In this document: positions 28,242 through 36,582 of the stretch, piece by piece
Layout of the letters: every line of letters begins with the position of its first letter
How positions within the stretch are numbered: position 1 is the first letter of the stretch
Source: Gammaproteobacteria bacterium
GTDB lineage: Bacteria; Pseudomonadota; Gammaproteobacteria; Nitrosococcales; Methylophagaceae
NCBI GenBank assembly: GCA_029210875.1
Contig: JARGFJ010000019.1
Span: 1-47,210 of the forward strand
DNA: 47,210 bases
Reading direction: 5' to 3'
The notes under the pieces: model-generated
What the model was told of the DNA's origin: nothing
The model's input: the letters and a program-made list of their open reading frames with translations, nothing else
Databases searched by the model: none
Program-made: the position numbers and the translations under genes

Positions 28242-30257
28242 TTATTTGAAGTCTACTTTAACACCAGTGTAGAAAAAACGACCTGCTTGCGGGAAGCCGT
28301 AGCTGGTTGAATAATCTTCGTCAAACAGGTTATCAGCACCAACATAAACGCTACCTACGTTCTGTGGCAGTGCGTAGCTTAATTTAGCTGAGACTAAATT
28401 AAACGATGACATTTTTTGGAAAATAGCAGGATCTTTGCGAGAAAAATAAGCTTGTTCACCAATACGTTGGAAACTCGCATTCACTGTTAGTTGGCTTGAA
28501 ATGTCATAGTCTGCTTGTAATGACAATTTAGACTTGGGGCGATATTGTAATGTTGTAGAGTCAGCATTAACTGATTTATCCGTTGCATGCAATAAGCCTA
28601 AACTTGCACCGATCGCCAATTTATCCGTTGCTTGTAGCCTCGCTGACATATCAATACCTTCAAGCTCCATTTTTTGGCGATTCATAAATTGGTTATCATT
28701 ATCTTTCTCAATAAAGTCATAAACCATAGAGCGGTAAGCTGCAACATCGAGCTGTGCATGTTGCCATTGTTGCTTGAGACCGATTTCGTAATGATTGGCG
28801 CGTTGAAAGTCCAACGCATTATTACCTGAGGTTGCATCATAAAGTTGTTTAATTGTTGGCGCATCGACTTTACGACCAATGCTGGCATAGACAGCAGTTG
28901 CTGTCGAAAATGCTTTTGACAAGCTCAATTGTGCCGATTGTGTATTGTCATCATTGCCACCATCTTTATCTAATTGGTGATAACCAATACCAGCAACCAT
29001 CGTTAGATCGTAGGCTAATGGTTGAGTCAGTTCAAACCCATAGGAACGTACATTAATGTCTTTATTAACAGTGGTAGTTTTATAGTCAGAATTGTTTTTA
29101 CAGCTTCCTTTATTAATCTCACATTTGGTTTGGCTTGAATCAAGGGCTTCACGGCGTTGATCAATACTAAAGGCGATTTCGGTGTTGGATCCAACCAGAC
29201 CATTTAATTGAGCATGAGCACCACGGATATCGGTTTCATCTTTTTGAACAAATGAATTGTTTTTGATAATGCTGTTGTAGTTATTGTCATCATAACCAGC
29301 AGAGTGCTCATCTTCTTGGTTATTGAATAACCACAGTTTTCCAGTCCAGTTATCACTGAAGTCATAATCGGCACCGATTTGGAAAGATGTACCTTGTTGG
29401 TCTTCGATGCGTTCAAATTTAGCCTTCTGGGCAAAGTCGTCGACCTTATTATCAAAGACCGTCGGTGGCTTGCCATAGTGACCATCAAAATGATTAATAA
29501 ATACCCCAAGGCGTAATTTATCAGTCACTTTTCGGTTATAAGAAGCCATAAGGTTAACACGGCGATAATCGCTGTTATTGCGATCGTTATCATCCTGAAA
29601 ATTAGATGCAGAAGTTGCCAATACTGGATCAAAATCATTCGACACTGAAAAGGCATCACGTGCTCTGACACCAGCAGAAACAAACAAGTCATTGTCGCCA
29701 TCGCCATAACCAGTATAAGCATTAGTTTGCCAATAATGATCACTGCCTAACTCGGCTCGACCACCCGATTGCAGGCCATTAAAACCACTACGAGTGTGAA
29801 TATCTAATACACCACCCATGCCACCATCACCATATAAAACAGATGAGGAACCAGCTTGAAGATTTATAGAATCGATGGCAAAGGTTGGAATAAGCGTCGG
29901 ATCAAATTGACCATCATTGGTTGAGTTTAAAGGGATACCATTAACCAATAATTTAATTTGGCGAGTACGCAAACCACGAATATCCAATCTAGGTGTGCCG
30001 TCAGCACCGTTTCGCACATTCAATGAAGGCACAAAGCGTAATGCTTCATCTAATGAACGAGCACCAGAACGTTCAAAATCATCTTGAGTTAAAGAATAAG
30101 TCGTCCCTGCACGATCCGCTGGGTTAACGATAATTTGACCAAGTTGATACTGATTGTCAGTGGCAGCATAGGCGCTGGCCGTCAATGTGATGGCAAACGT
30201 AGCTAAAAGCGATTTGGTTATATTTTTATGAATATAACGATTATTACGCGATGACAT
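28242..30257 (-). CDS. TonB-dependent outer-membrane receptor
   Basis: The 671 residues include a signal peptide (to about residue 31, AYA) and a TonB-box-like segment (about 36-46, YQLGQIIVN). A plug domain (about 55-165) has the usual LRFVPSLNVR and LDIRGL elements. A 22-strand barrel ends in the aromatic terminus VKVDFK. Acidic Asp/Asn-rich loops are frequent (for example the stretch around 215-235), and two Cys lie in one loop (TKCEINKGSCKN). The substrate cannot be read directly. The receptor is the third gene of an operon headed by a ModE-type operator and next to moa and tungstate genes, so a molybdate or tungstate complex is the natural hypothesis. Confidence 0.92.
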   Translation of the reverse strand: MSSRNNRYIHKNITKSLLATFAITLTASAYAATDNQYQLGQIIVNPADRAGTTYSLTQDDFERSGARSLDEALRFVPSLNVRNGADGTPRLDIRGLRTRQIKLLVNGIPLNSTNDGQFDPTLIPTFAIDSINLQAGSSSVLYGDGGMGGVLDIHTRSGFNGLQSGGRAELGSDHYWQTNAYTGYGDGDNDLFVSAGVRARDAFSVSNDFDPVLATSASNFQDDNDRNNSDYRRVNLMASYNRKVTDKLRLGVFINHFDGHYGKPPTVFDNKVDDFAQKAKFERIEDQQGTSFQIGADYDFSDNWTGKLWLFNNQEDEHSAGYDDNNYNSIIKNNSFVQKDETDIRGAHAQLNGLVGSNTEIAFSIDQRREALDSSQTKCEINKGSCKNNSDYKTTTVNKDINVRSYGFELTQPLAYDLTMVAGIGYHQLDKDGGNDDNTQSAQLSLSKAFSTATAVYASIGRKVDAPTIKQLYDATSGNNALDFQRANHYEIGLKQQWQHAQLDVAAYRSMVYDFIEKDNDNQFMNRQKMELEGIDMSARLQATDKLAIGASLGLLHATDKSVNADSTTLQYRPKSKLSLQADYDISSQLTVNASFQRIGEQAYFSRKDPAIFQKMSSFNLVSAKLSYALPQNVGSVYVGADNLFDEDYSTSYGFPQAGRFFYTGVKVDFK

Positions 30258-30287
30258 TGGGCAAGACTCCTGAACGAGAAAGATTAG

Positions 30288-30851
30288 TTAAGCTTTAAAA
30301 TGAGAACGGGTGCGTTGGTAGGTTTTCCAAGCTAACAAGCCAAAAACGCCGCCAACAAAACCAAATAAACCATGTGAAAGTAAAGGTGTTACAAGTCCCA
30401 TGCTAAGAGAGTCACTGAAAACGCCCAAATTAGTTTGGGCTAATGCTTTTAAAAGTGGTTTGAGCATATGTGCAACGGCAGTAAAAAAGGGCACTAAAAT
30501 AACGATGCGGCCTTGCCAGGTAAGATGATTGTAAAGTAGATCGAGTAACACGCCTTGTGCTAATAAAATAATGATGCCAATCGGGTTTGTTGAGAATAGA
30601 GTGAGCGCCGTCATTGCACCGATACTAGCAATGGTCGCAGCCCATTTTTGCTGTGAAGCCAAACGTAAGAAGGCGAAGATAGCCATAAACTCTAAACCAT
30701 GACGACCGGGCATATCTAAAGGCCAACGCAATACTTTATGAAGCACAATCGCCAAAGCACCAGCACCAATTAAAAGCGCCAGTTCAAGTCGTTTATCTGC
30801 GATCAAGTTAAAACTGTCTGAGATATTCTTTTGCTGCAACTTGCCAGACAT
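30288..30851 (-). CDS. Uncharacterised inner-membrane protein in the ModE-linked operon
   Basis: This is a 187-residue polytopic protein with five or six hydrophobic segments (roughly 22-40, 50-65, 70-92, 95-112, 118-140 and 155-175). I use the ATG at 30851, which has a GGAGA ribosome binding site 7 bases upstream; the ATG at 30857 is too close to it. The topology and size resemble substrate-capturing S components of ECF transporters, but I see no decisive motif. The start overlaps the TiaS-like gene by 44 bases, indicating coupling, and the receptor gene follows after 30 bases. It could be the inner-membrane partner of the receptor. Confidence 0.72.
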   Translation of the reverse strand: MSGKLQQKNISDSFNLIADKRLELALLIGAGALAIVLHKVLRWPLDMPGRHGLEFMAIFAFLRLASQQKWAATIASIGAMTALTLFSTNPIGIIILLAQGVLLDLLYNHLTWQGRIVILVPFFTAVAHMLKPLLKALAQTNLGVFSDSLSMGLVTPLLSHGLFGFVGGVFGLLAWKTYQRTRSHFKA

Positions 30852-31566
30852 CTGCATTCTCCGTAGATTTTTGGATAATTAAAGTAGCCTTGCCGCCAGT
30901 CCAGATAGCACGAGGCCACATACCCATTTCAATTAATAGTTTGCCGTCGGTAATAACCTGGCCTTCTAGTGTCTGAATAACATCAATACCACTGTCATCA
31001 AGTAACTCGGCTACAGATACATGTTGTTGTGCACGTTCGCGCATACCTTTTAACCATAACATGCGGCCATCACTGCCAGAACCATTGAGACCGACAGAAG
31101 CAAGCGCACCGATAATTCCTTGATGATCACCGCCCAGACCTTGTAAATAAATGTTGGCTTGTCTGGCAACACGATGTGCATCATCTTGTGTGATAAGCTG
31201 ACGTTTGGCTAAAAAGCCAAACTGGATCATGGCAAGACTAAGTTGCTTAGTCGTAGCAATACATAAGCCCGGATCAGACCCTTCGGCACTTTCATTGATT
31301 AAATAGTGTTGGCAAAAGTTTGAAATAGCATCGACATGATCGTGCGTTGTTGCAACGCTAATACACGCAGCGCTGTTATGTGATGTAAACGGAACAAGTG
31401 GGCTTACCAATAATTGATGACGGGTAATGACATTACATTCGCCCCAGCTATTTTCATCCATTGCCGCACCAATTGAACGTGCATGAAAGCCCGTACCTCG
31501 ACTTTCTAAGTTGTCGGTATCATCAATACCTATAAGCAGATTGATTGGACGTTGTTGCTGAGACAT
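30808..31566 (-). CDS. TiaS-like (DUF1743-type) protein
   Basis: The 252 residues begin with LIGIDDTDNLESRGTGFHA, the N-terminal signature of the archaeal TiaS family (tRNA-Ile2 agmatinylcytidine synthetase). A GLGGDHQGIIGALASVGL segment (about 142-160) is also TiaS-like. The zinc-ribbon and OB-fold parts of full TiaS are absent, so tRNA modification is unlikely. Bacterial short homologues have no established function to my knowledge. It is the first gene after the ModE-type operator and its stop is inside the next gene, so it belongs to the putative metal-oxyanion operon. Confidence 0.75.
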   Translation of the reverse strand: MSQQQRPINLLIGIDDTDNLESRGTGFHARSIGAAMDENSWGECNVITRHQLLVSPLVPFTSHNSAACISVATTHDHVDAISNFCQHYLINESAEGSDPGLCIATTKQLSLAMIQFGFLAKRQLITQDDAHRVARQANIYLQGLGGDHQGIIGALASVGLNGSGSDGRMLWLKGMRERAQQHVSVAELLDDSGIDVIQTLEGQVITDGKLLIEMGMWPRAIWTGGKATLIIQKSTENADVWQVAAKEYLRQF

Positions 31567-31588
31567 AAGCTAGTGATGTTATTTTAAA

Positions 31589-31612
31589 CGCTGTATTCAA
31601 TCATATATAGCG
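31589..31612 (-). promoter_or_regulatory. ModE-type operator upstream of the TonB receptor operon
   Basis: CGCTGTAT-N8-ATATAGCG is a dyad with 7 of 8 matching positions and the spacing of ModE operators (CGxTATAT-N8-ATATAxCG). It ends 23 bases from the ATG of the TiaS-like gene. It covers the space between a TTTACA -35-like hexamer and a weak -10 on the minus strand, a position suited to repression. The gene for a ModE-type regulator ends 19 bases away on the upstream side. Confidence 0.7.
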
Positions 31613-31630
31613 GTTATTGTAAACGACGGT

Positions 31631-31978
31631 TTATTCTTGATTTAATTCACGTGTGAGTTTTGTTACCGTTGCTTCAATCGCCGTTAATGCCTGTTGCTCC
31701 ATAGTTCGATAGGTTCGGATGACCTCACATCCAAAATCACTGACTTGAGCGCCGCCACCATGTTTGCCCCCGGTTGCAGTGGTAACCAGAGGTTGTTTGA
31801 AGCTGGTGTTCATCACATTAACTAAATCCCATGCACGTTTGTACGACATGTGCATAGATTTGGCTGCGGCAGAGATCGAGCCGGTTTGGTCGATTGCTTC
31901 TAATAAATCAACTTTGCCTGGACCAAGTGCGGTGTCGCCATTAAACGGCAATCGTATTGTTAGTTTGACTGAGCTCAT
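31631..31978 (-). CDS. ModE-type regulator lacking the molybdate-binding domain
   Basis: This 115-residue winged-helix protein corresponds to the ModE N-terminal domain: LGPGKVDLLEAIDQTGSISAAAKSMHMSYKRAWDLV and the LVTTATGGKHGGGAQVSDFG wing. I choose the ATG at 31978; the longer frame to 32080 would overlap moaE by about 90 bases and adds unrelated residues. The tandem Mop/TOBE molybdate-sensing domains of full ModE are missing, so it either binds DNA constitutively or senses metal through a partner. It follows moaE by 13 bases and is the natural candidate for the operator at 31589-31612. Confidence 0.88.
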   Translation of the reverse strand: MSSVKLTIRLPFNGDTALGPGKVDLLEAIDQTGSISAAAKSMHMSYKRAWDLVNVMNTSFKQPLVTTATGGKHGGGAQVSDFGCEVIRTYRTMEQQALTAIEATVTKLTRELNQE

Positions 31979-31991
31979 TAGGTTAACTGAT

Positions 31992-32426
31992 TTAGCCTGC
32001 TGTATTATGTTCAACCCACACGTTACCATCTGGACGGCTTTCCTTTTTCCAAAAGGGGGCGTTGAATTTGAGTTGTTCAATCAGCCAATTGCAGGCATCT
32101 AACGCAGCACGACGGTGTGCAGACCAGCAGGCAATGACAACAATCGCATCAGCGGGTTTGATATGACCAACACGGTGAGCGATAAGACAATCTATAATTG
32201 GCCACTGCTGTTTGGCATCGTGTTCTAACTTTTCAAGATAACGTTTGGTCATTTCTGGATAATGTTCGAGCAACATTTCACTGACGTCTGCATCGTCATT
32301 AAAATCACGCATGCTACCGACAAAGGTCGCAGTAGCACCAAACTGTTTAGCGAGTTCCGATTTTTGTTGATGCTCGCTAATCAGGTGCCAGGGTTCAAAA
32401 TAGTCTTCAGAAATGATTGCTGCCAT
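31992..32426 (-). CDS. moaE: Molybdopterin synthase catalytic subunit
   Basis: It inserts sulfur, delivered by MoaD, into precursor Z (cPMP) to make molybdopterin. The 144 residues start at the ATG at 32426, which overlaps nothing and abuts the moaD stop. Family motifs include GATATFVGSMRDFND, LLEHYPEMT, RVGHIKPADAIVVIACWSAHR with the conserved His/Arg, and FWKKE with the catalytic Lys. moaD, moaE and the modE-like gene form one compact minus-strand operon. Confidence 0.93.
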   Translation of the reverse strand: MAAIISEDYFEPWHLISEHQQKSELAKQFGATATFVGSMRDFNDDADVSEMLLEHYPEMTKRYLEKLEHDAKQQWPIIDCLIAHRVGHIKPADAIVVIACWSAHRRAALDACNWLIEQLKFNAPFWKKESRPDGNVWVEHNTAG

Positions 32427-32427
32427 A

Positions 32428-32655
32428 TCAGCCACCAGTAACGGGTGGGAAAAAGGCGACTTCATCGCCATCGTTTACAGAACTGTTTAACTTGGCGTAT
32501 TCAAGGTTGATTGCTACAAGAACATTATCAGGCTGTTGCTGTTTATCGGTTGCAAGATCCCACACCTCAGCTGCGGTTGATGCCTGTTCAATGGTAATAT
32601 CTGATAAGCCAACTTGTTCACGAAGGCTGGCAAAGAATTTGACTTGAATACTCAT
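32428..32655 (-). CDS. moaD: Molybdopterin synthase sulfur-carrier subunit
   Basis: This is a ubiquitin-fold sulfur carrier of 75 residues ending in PPVTGG; the C-terminal Gly-Gly is thiocarboxylated and inserted into MoaE. The start is the ATG at 32655; a GTG at 32676 adds seven residues without family support. FFASLREQVG near the N-terminus and NDGDEVAFFPPV near the end are typical. It is the first gene of moaD-moaE-modE and is divergent from moaC across only 44 bases. Confidence 0.92.
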   Translation of the reverse strand: MSIQVKFFASLREQVGLSDITIEQASTAAEVWDLATDKQQQPDNVLVAINLEYAKLNSSVNDGDEVAFFPPVTGG

Positions 32656-32699
32656 CTGGTTAATTGTTTCTATCACTCTAAAATTTATAGGATACTCCC

Positions 32700-33179
32700 A
32701 TGTCGGATTTAACGCATTTCAATCACGCTGGTGAAGCACATATGGTTGATGTTGGAGATAAGGCGGTGACTAAACGTGTTGCCGTTGCTGAAGGTCAAAT
32801 CATGATGTTAGACAATACCTTGGATTTAATTAAACAAGGTCATCATAAGAAAGGTGATGTCTTAGGCATTGCGCGCATTGCCGCGATTATGGCGGCAAAA
32901 CGCACATCCGATTTAATTCCGTTATGTCATCCACTGGCTTTAAGTAAAGTCACAGTAGATTTTAAAATTCTAGAAGATGATGTCGCGGTGCAATGTCGTG
33001 CTCAAGTTGAAACCAGTGGTCAAACCGGTGTCGAAATGGAGGCCTTAACAGCGGTGCAAGTAGGATTATTGACCATATATGATATGTGTAAAGCCGTTGA
33101 TCGCGGCATGATCATGACCGATATTCGTTTATTAGAAAAAGCGGGCGGAAAATCAGGGCACTGGGTGCGAGAATTATAG
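32700..33179 (+). CDS. moaC: Cyclic pyranopterin monophosphate synthase accessory protein MoaC
   Basis: MoaC converts 3',8-cH2GTP, the product of MoaA, to cPMP in molybdenum cofactor synthesis. At 159 residues it is of standard length. The signatures [13 protein letters not shown] and [21 protein letters not shown] carry the active-site His, Glu and Asp; [20 protein letters not shown] ends the protein. It is transcribed alone and divergently from moaD; moaA is not in the window. Confidence 0.96.
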   Translation: MSDLTHFNHAGEAHMVDVGDKAVTKRVAVAEGQIMMLDNTLDLIKQGHHKKGDVLGIARIAAIMAAKRTSDLIPLCHPLALSKVTVDFKILEDDVAVQCRAQVETSGQTGVEMEALTAVQVGLLTIYDMCKAVDRGMIMTDIRLLEKAGGKSGHWVREL

Positions 33180-33182
33180 TCT

Positions 33183-34247
33183 CTATGTTGAGGAAAATAC
33201 GTCATCAAAACTGACAAATTGACCTGAACGTGAAATATCATAGCCTGAAAATCCTGCTAATTTTTGTTTAAATACATCGCTTTGTAAAATGGACACGATC
33301 TGCGTTACATGTTGATCATGCAATAGTGATATAGGTAGAGCCAGACAGTAGTGTTCTTTAGCTAGAGCTATAAAGTCGAGATTAAATTTATCGGCCATGG
33401 GCGCAATACCAAAGCCGACATCAGCAACACCACTGGCAATCATCGCAGCAACGGCTATATGGGTGAATTCTTCATTGTCATAGCCATTGATATTAGATGG
33501 ATTGATATTTTCAGAGTGTAAAAGCTGATCAAAAAGAAGGCGTGTTCCTGAGTCTTTTTGGCGATTGATAAATTCGATGTTTGGCTGAGTCAAAGACGTA
33601 ATATCAGCGATATTTTTTGGATTGCCTCGCTTAACCATGAGACCTTGATTACGTTTCACAACATAAATAAGTTGGTGTTTTTTGGGATCTAGAAGTTGTA
33701 GATAGTGCGGTGCGATATCTTTTGCAATGCATCCTGTTGAAATATGAAAACCGGCAATATCACACTGTGCATTTTCCAGAGCACGAATACTTTCTAAACT
33801 GCCGTAAAAGTGCAGATCCAGCTTCAAATCGGATTGTTGATGCAGCAAGTCACGTAATGCACTGATAGCAAGTCCATGACTAGCGAAAATAGCCAATCTT
33901 GGTGATGATTGTGATGACAAAAGCGTTTCAAATTCGCGCTTGAATTGGGTGGCAACATTATCTAATTCAGGTGCAAAGCGGGCAGTCAATTTTTGACTGG
34001 ATGTTAATAACTTCTCACCGACAGCAGATAATGTGGCACCACGACCCCGTTCCATAATAACTAAAGGTTGGCCAACTAGTTTCTGCCACTTGTTAAGTAA
34101 GCCCCAAGCAAAGCGGTAAGACACATCAGCCTGTTTTATCGCCTGTTGTAATGAACCTTCTCGTTGGATCGAGCTCAGCAACTGAAATAAAACTGGATCA
34201 AGGTTGTGCTGTGCAATTTGCCAGTTAAAATTAAGTTTGATTTCCAT
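33183..34247 (-). CDS. ModE-like HTH regulator fused to a periplasmic-binding-protein-like sensor
   Basis: This 354-residue protein has a ModE/LysR-type winged helix (about 15-110: EGSLQQAIKQADVSYRFAWGLLNKWQ) and a PBP-like substrate-binding domain (about 115-335). The sensor domain has the family pattern ASHGLAI near its start, then CDIAGFHI and the stretch GNPKNIADITSL with INRQKDSGTR. Such proteins act as molybdate/tungstate-responsive regulators in relatives. The gene is divergent from the porin-tupA pair across about 130 bases that contain two matched dyads. It is convergent with moaC, with 3 bases between stops. Confidence 0.85.
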   Translation of the reverse strand: MEIKLNFNWQIAQHNLDPVLFQLLSSIQREGSLQQAIKQADVSYRFAWGLLNKWQKLVGQPLVIMERGRGATLSAVGEKLLTSSQKLTARFAPELDNVATQFKREFETLLSSQSSPRLAIFASHGLAISALRDLLHQQSDLKLDLHFYGSLESIRALENAQCDIAGFHISTGCIAKDIAPHYLQLLDPKKHQLIYVVKRNQGLMVKRGNPKNIADITSLTQPNIEFINRQKDSGTRLLFDQLLHSENINPSNINGYDNEEFTHIAVAAMIASGVADVGFGIAPMADKFNLDFIALAKEHYCLALPISLLHDQHVTQIVSILQSDVFKQKLAGFSGYDISRSGQFVSFDDVFSST

Positions 34248-34248
34248 A

Positions 34249-34268
34249 ATATGTATATTTAAGCATAT
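34249..34268. promoter_or_regulatory. Dyad ATATG-N10-CATAT, proximal to the regulator gene
   Basis: This inverted repeat lies immediately upstream of the regulator ATG at 34247. Its extended half-sites TATGTATA and TAAGCATA match at 6 of 8 positions when inverted. The same spacing and arms recur at 34315-34334, making both likely operators of the adjacent regulator. Confidence 0.6.
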
Positions 34269-34314
34269 TTATCTATGAAGTAACAAGATATAGAATGTGT
34301 TTGTATCGAATTAT

Positions 34315-34334
34315 ATATGAAATGTAATTCATAT
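34315..34334. promoter_or_regulatory. Second dyad ATATG-N10-CATAT, upstream of the porin
   Basis: The arms ATATGAA and TTCATAT are a perfect 7-bp inverted repeat with a 6-base centre. The site lies 43 bases upstream of the porin ATG and 66 bases from the first dyad. It is placed to control the porin-tupA transcript. Confidence 0.6.
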
Positions 34335-34376
34335 TTGATTGTGCCGAATTTCTATTATTTAATCAGGAAAACTTTA

Positions 34377-35738
34377 ATGAATAAATCAAAGACGCTGCTT
34401 GCTACAGCCTTATTTTCTGCAATGGCAACAACTGCTCAGGCAGGATCTGAAATCGAAACTTTAATCACGATGTTGCATGAAAATGGCATGGTGAGTGATG
34501 AACAGTATGGTCGCTTAGTTGCAGAATTAGAACAAAACAAAGCTCAATCTGTCGAGAAAGACACCAAAATCCAGGCACAACTGACTGAAGCCACAAAACC
34601 ATCCGATGTTGAAGTCAAAGTCAAAGGTGGTGTTACCGTTAAAACTCGTGATGGTAAATTCTCAACCAAACTAGGCGGTCGACTTCAAGCGGATGCTGCA
34701 ACGTACAGTGGCGATCCTGAAATGGGCGATGGTACTGAAATTCGACGTGCCCGTTTGTATCTGGAAGGTACAATGTATTCGGATTGGGGCTATAAATTGC
34801 AATATGATTTTGCAAGCACAGGGGCTAATGGTAAAGGTATTGCCGATGCGTATATTGACTACAATGGCTTTGATGATTTACAGCTAAGAGTGGGTAACTT
34901 TAAAGATCCATTTAGTCTGCAAGAGCAAACCAGTTCCAAATTTACATCATTTACGGAACGTGCTTTACCATCAGCATTTGCAGCAGGTCGCCATATCGGT
35001 GTCATGGCGAGTACAAAACAACAACACTGGTCATTGGCCGGAGGTGTGTTTGGCGATTCATTAACCGCCACCAATACATCAACTACTGGAACCAAACATG
35101 AAAATGATGAAGGTTGGGGTTTGGGGGCGCGTGCTACTTTTGCACCGGTTAATGAAAAAACCAAGGTTATTCATTTAGGCTTGGGCTTAAATTACCGTGA
35201 TACAGGTGGTCTAGGTACAACATCATTCTCACAACAAGCCGAAACTCATATTTCTGGTATCAATATCGTTAATACCGGCACAATTACTGGTGTAAGTGAT
35301 TTCTTAAAAGTCGGTGCTGAAGTAGCGACTGTGATGGGGCCATTCTCAGCACAAGCAGAATATATTACAACATCGGTCAGTCGTAATAACGCTAGCGATT
35401 TAGACTTTAATGGTTGGTATGCCCAAGCAGGTTATTTCTTTACCGGTGAGTCACGTAATTATAAAAAAGGTGCCTTTGGTAGTATCACTCCGAAAGCGAG
35501 TGTTGGTGAAGGTGGTATTGGTGCATGGGAATTAGGTTTACGTTATAGCACGGTCGATTTAACGGATGCTGATATCACGGGAGGTGAAGCTGACTCTGTG
35601 ACATTAGGTGTGAACTGGTATGCCACACCAACCTTACGTTTCTCTGCTAACTATATTGATGTGTTGGATGTGAAAGGTGGTACCTATGATGACCAGGAAC
35701 CACGTATATTCCAAGTACGTAGTCAATGGGCATTCTAA
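34377..35738 (+). CDS. OprO/OprP-type outer-membrane porin
   Basis: The 453 residues comprise a signal peptide (to about residue 22, ending AQA), a short helical/coiled N-terminal region (about 24-62) that may trimerise the channel, and a 16-strand barrel of the phosphate-selective porin O/P family. The strand pattern GGRLQADAATY, RRARLYLEGTMYSDWGYKLQYDF and a final aromatic terminus VRSQWAF are characteristic. Members pass anions; the neighbourhood (tupA, 27 bases downstream) points to an oxyanion such as tungstate or molybdate. I start at the ATG at 34377, where the signal peptide begins; 20 codons upstream are in frame but not conserved. Confidence 0.88.
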   Translation: MNKSKTLLATALFSAMATTAQAGSEIETLITMLHENGMVSDEQYGRLVAELEQNKAQSVEKDTKIQAQLTEATKPSDVEVKVKGGVTVKTRDGKFSTKLGGRLQADAATYSGDPEMGDGTEIRRARLYLEGTMYSDWGYKLQYDFASTGANGKGIADAYIDYNGFDDLQLRVGNFKDPFSLQEQTSSKFTSFTERALPSAFAAGRHIGVMASTKQQHWSLAGGVFGDSLTATNTSTTGTKHENDEGWGLGARATFAPVNEKTKVIHLGLGLNYRDTGGLGTTSFSQQAETHISGINIVNTGTITGVSDFLKVGAEVATVMGPFSAQAEYITTSVSRNNASDLDFNGWYAQAGYFFTGESRNYKKGAFGSITPKASVGEGGIGAWELGLRYSTVDLTDADITGGEADSVTLGVNWYATPTLRFSANYIDVLDVKGGTYDDQEPRIFQVRSQWAF

Positions 35739-35764
35739 GGCTTAATTAAATAAGGAATTTGATA

Positions 35765-36571
35765 ATGAAATTAATACAAAAAAGTTTAGCTTTTGTCGTA
35801 ATGATAATACTGAGTTCGGCAGTATTTGCTGTTGAACATCTTAAATTATCAACCACGACCAGCACGGAAAACTCTGGTTTATTAGCGGTGTTACATCCTG
35901 CTTTTGAAGCCAAATACGATGTCAAAGTTGATGTGATTGCAGTGGGGACGGGCAAGGCATTAAAAATTGGTAGTAATGGTGATGTTGATGTGGTGTTTGT
36001 GCATGCACCTGCAGCTGAATTGAAATATGTGGAAAGTGGCGATTTTACTGATCGCAAAGCGGTTATGCATAATGACTTTGTGATTGTCGGACCTGATTCT
36101 GACCCTGCCAATCTGGCACAAGCCGTTTCAGCGGCTGATGCTTTGCAGCGTATTGCCAAAACGCAAGCGAGTTTTATTTCTCGAGGTGATGATTCTGGTA
36201 CCCATAAGAAAGAAAAAAGTGTATGGAAGATTGCTGCTGTTGAGCCTCAAGGTGCGTGGTATATTGCCGCAGGTCAAGGCATGGGGGCAGTGTTAAAAAT
36301 CGCCGATGAAAAGCAAGCATATGCCTTGACGGATCGTGGTACCCAAATCGCCTATGCCGACAAAATGAGTTTAAACGTTGTGTTTGAAGGTGATGATGTT
36401 TTATTCAATCCTTATCACGTCATGGCGGTGAATCCAGAAAAACATAACCATGTGAAGTATGAGTTGGCATCAAAATATATTGAGTTTGTGACCAGTGAAC
36501 AAGGTCAGGCAATTATTGCAGGGTTTCGTAAATCGGATCAGCAGTTGTTTTATCCAGATGCTGTTCACTAA
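35765..36571 (+). CDS. tupA: TupA-type tungstate/molybdate-binding periplasmic protein
   Basis: The 268 residues have a signal peptide (about 1-20). The binding-protein core shows LKLSTTTSTENSG, VGTGKALKIG, VDVVFVHAP and ISRGDDSGTHKKE, the oxyanion-contacting loops of TupA. Usually tupB and tupC, the permease and ATPase, follow. Here the gene ends at a strong terminator, so either it works with transporters elsewhere or it is used as a sensor or an outer-membrane-coupled scavenger. An AAGGAA ribosome binding site precedes the ATG. It is co-transcribed with the porin. Confidence 0.88.
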   Translation: MKLIQKSLAFVVMIILSSAVFAVEHLKLSTTTSTENSGLLAVLHPAFEAKYDVKVDVIAVGTGKALKIGSNGDVDVVFVHAPAAELKYVESGDFTDRKAVMHNDFVIVGPDSDPANLAQAVSAADALQRIAKTQASFISRGDDSGTHKKEKSVWKIAAVEPQGAWYIAAGQGMGAVLKIADEKQAYALTDRGTQIAYADKMSLNVVFEGDDVLFNPYHVMAVNPEKHNHVKYELASKYIEFVTSEQGQAIIAGFRKSDQQLFYPDAVH

Positions 36572-36582
36572 AGTAGGGCTAT

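Noticed and set aside
32656-32699. Molybdenum-cofactor riboswitch before moaC or moaD
   Set aside because: Only 44 bases separate the divergent start codons, too few for the known Moco riboswitch, and no suitable stem is visible.
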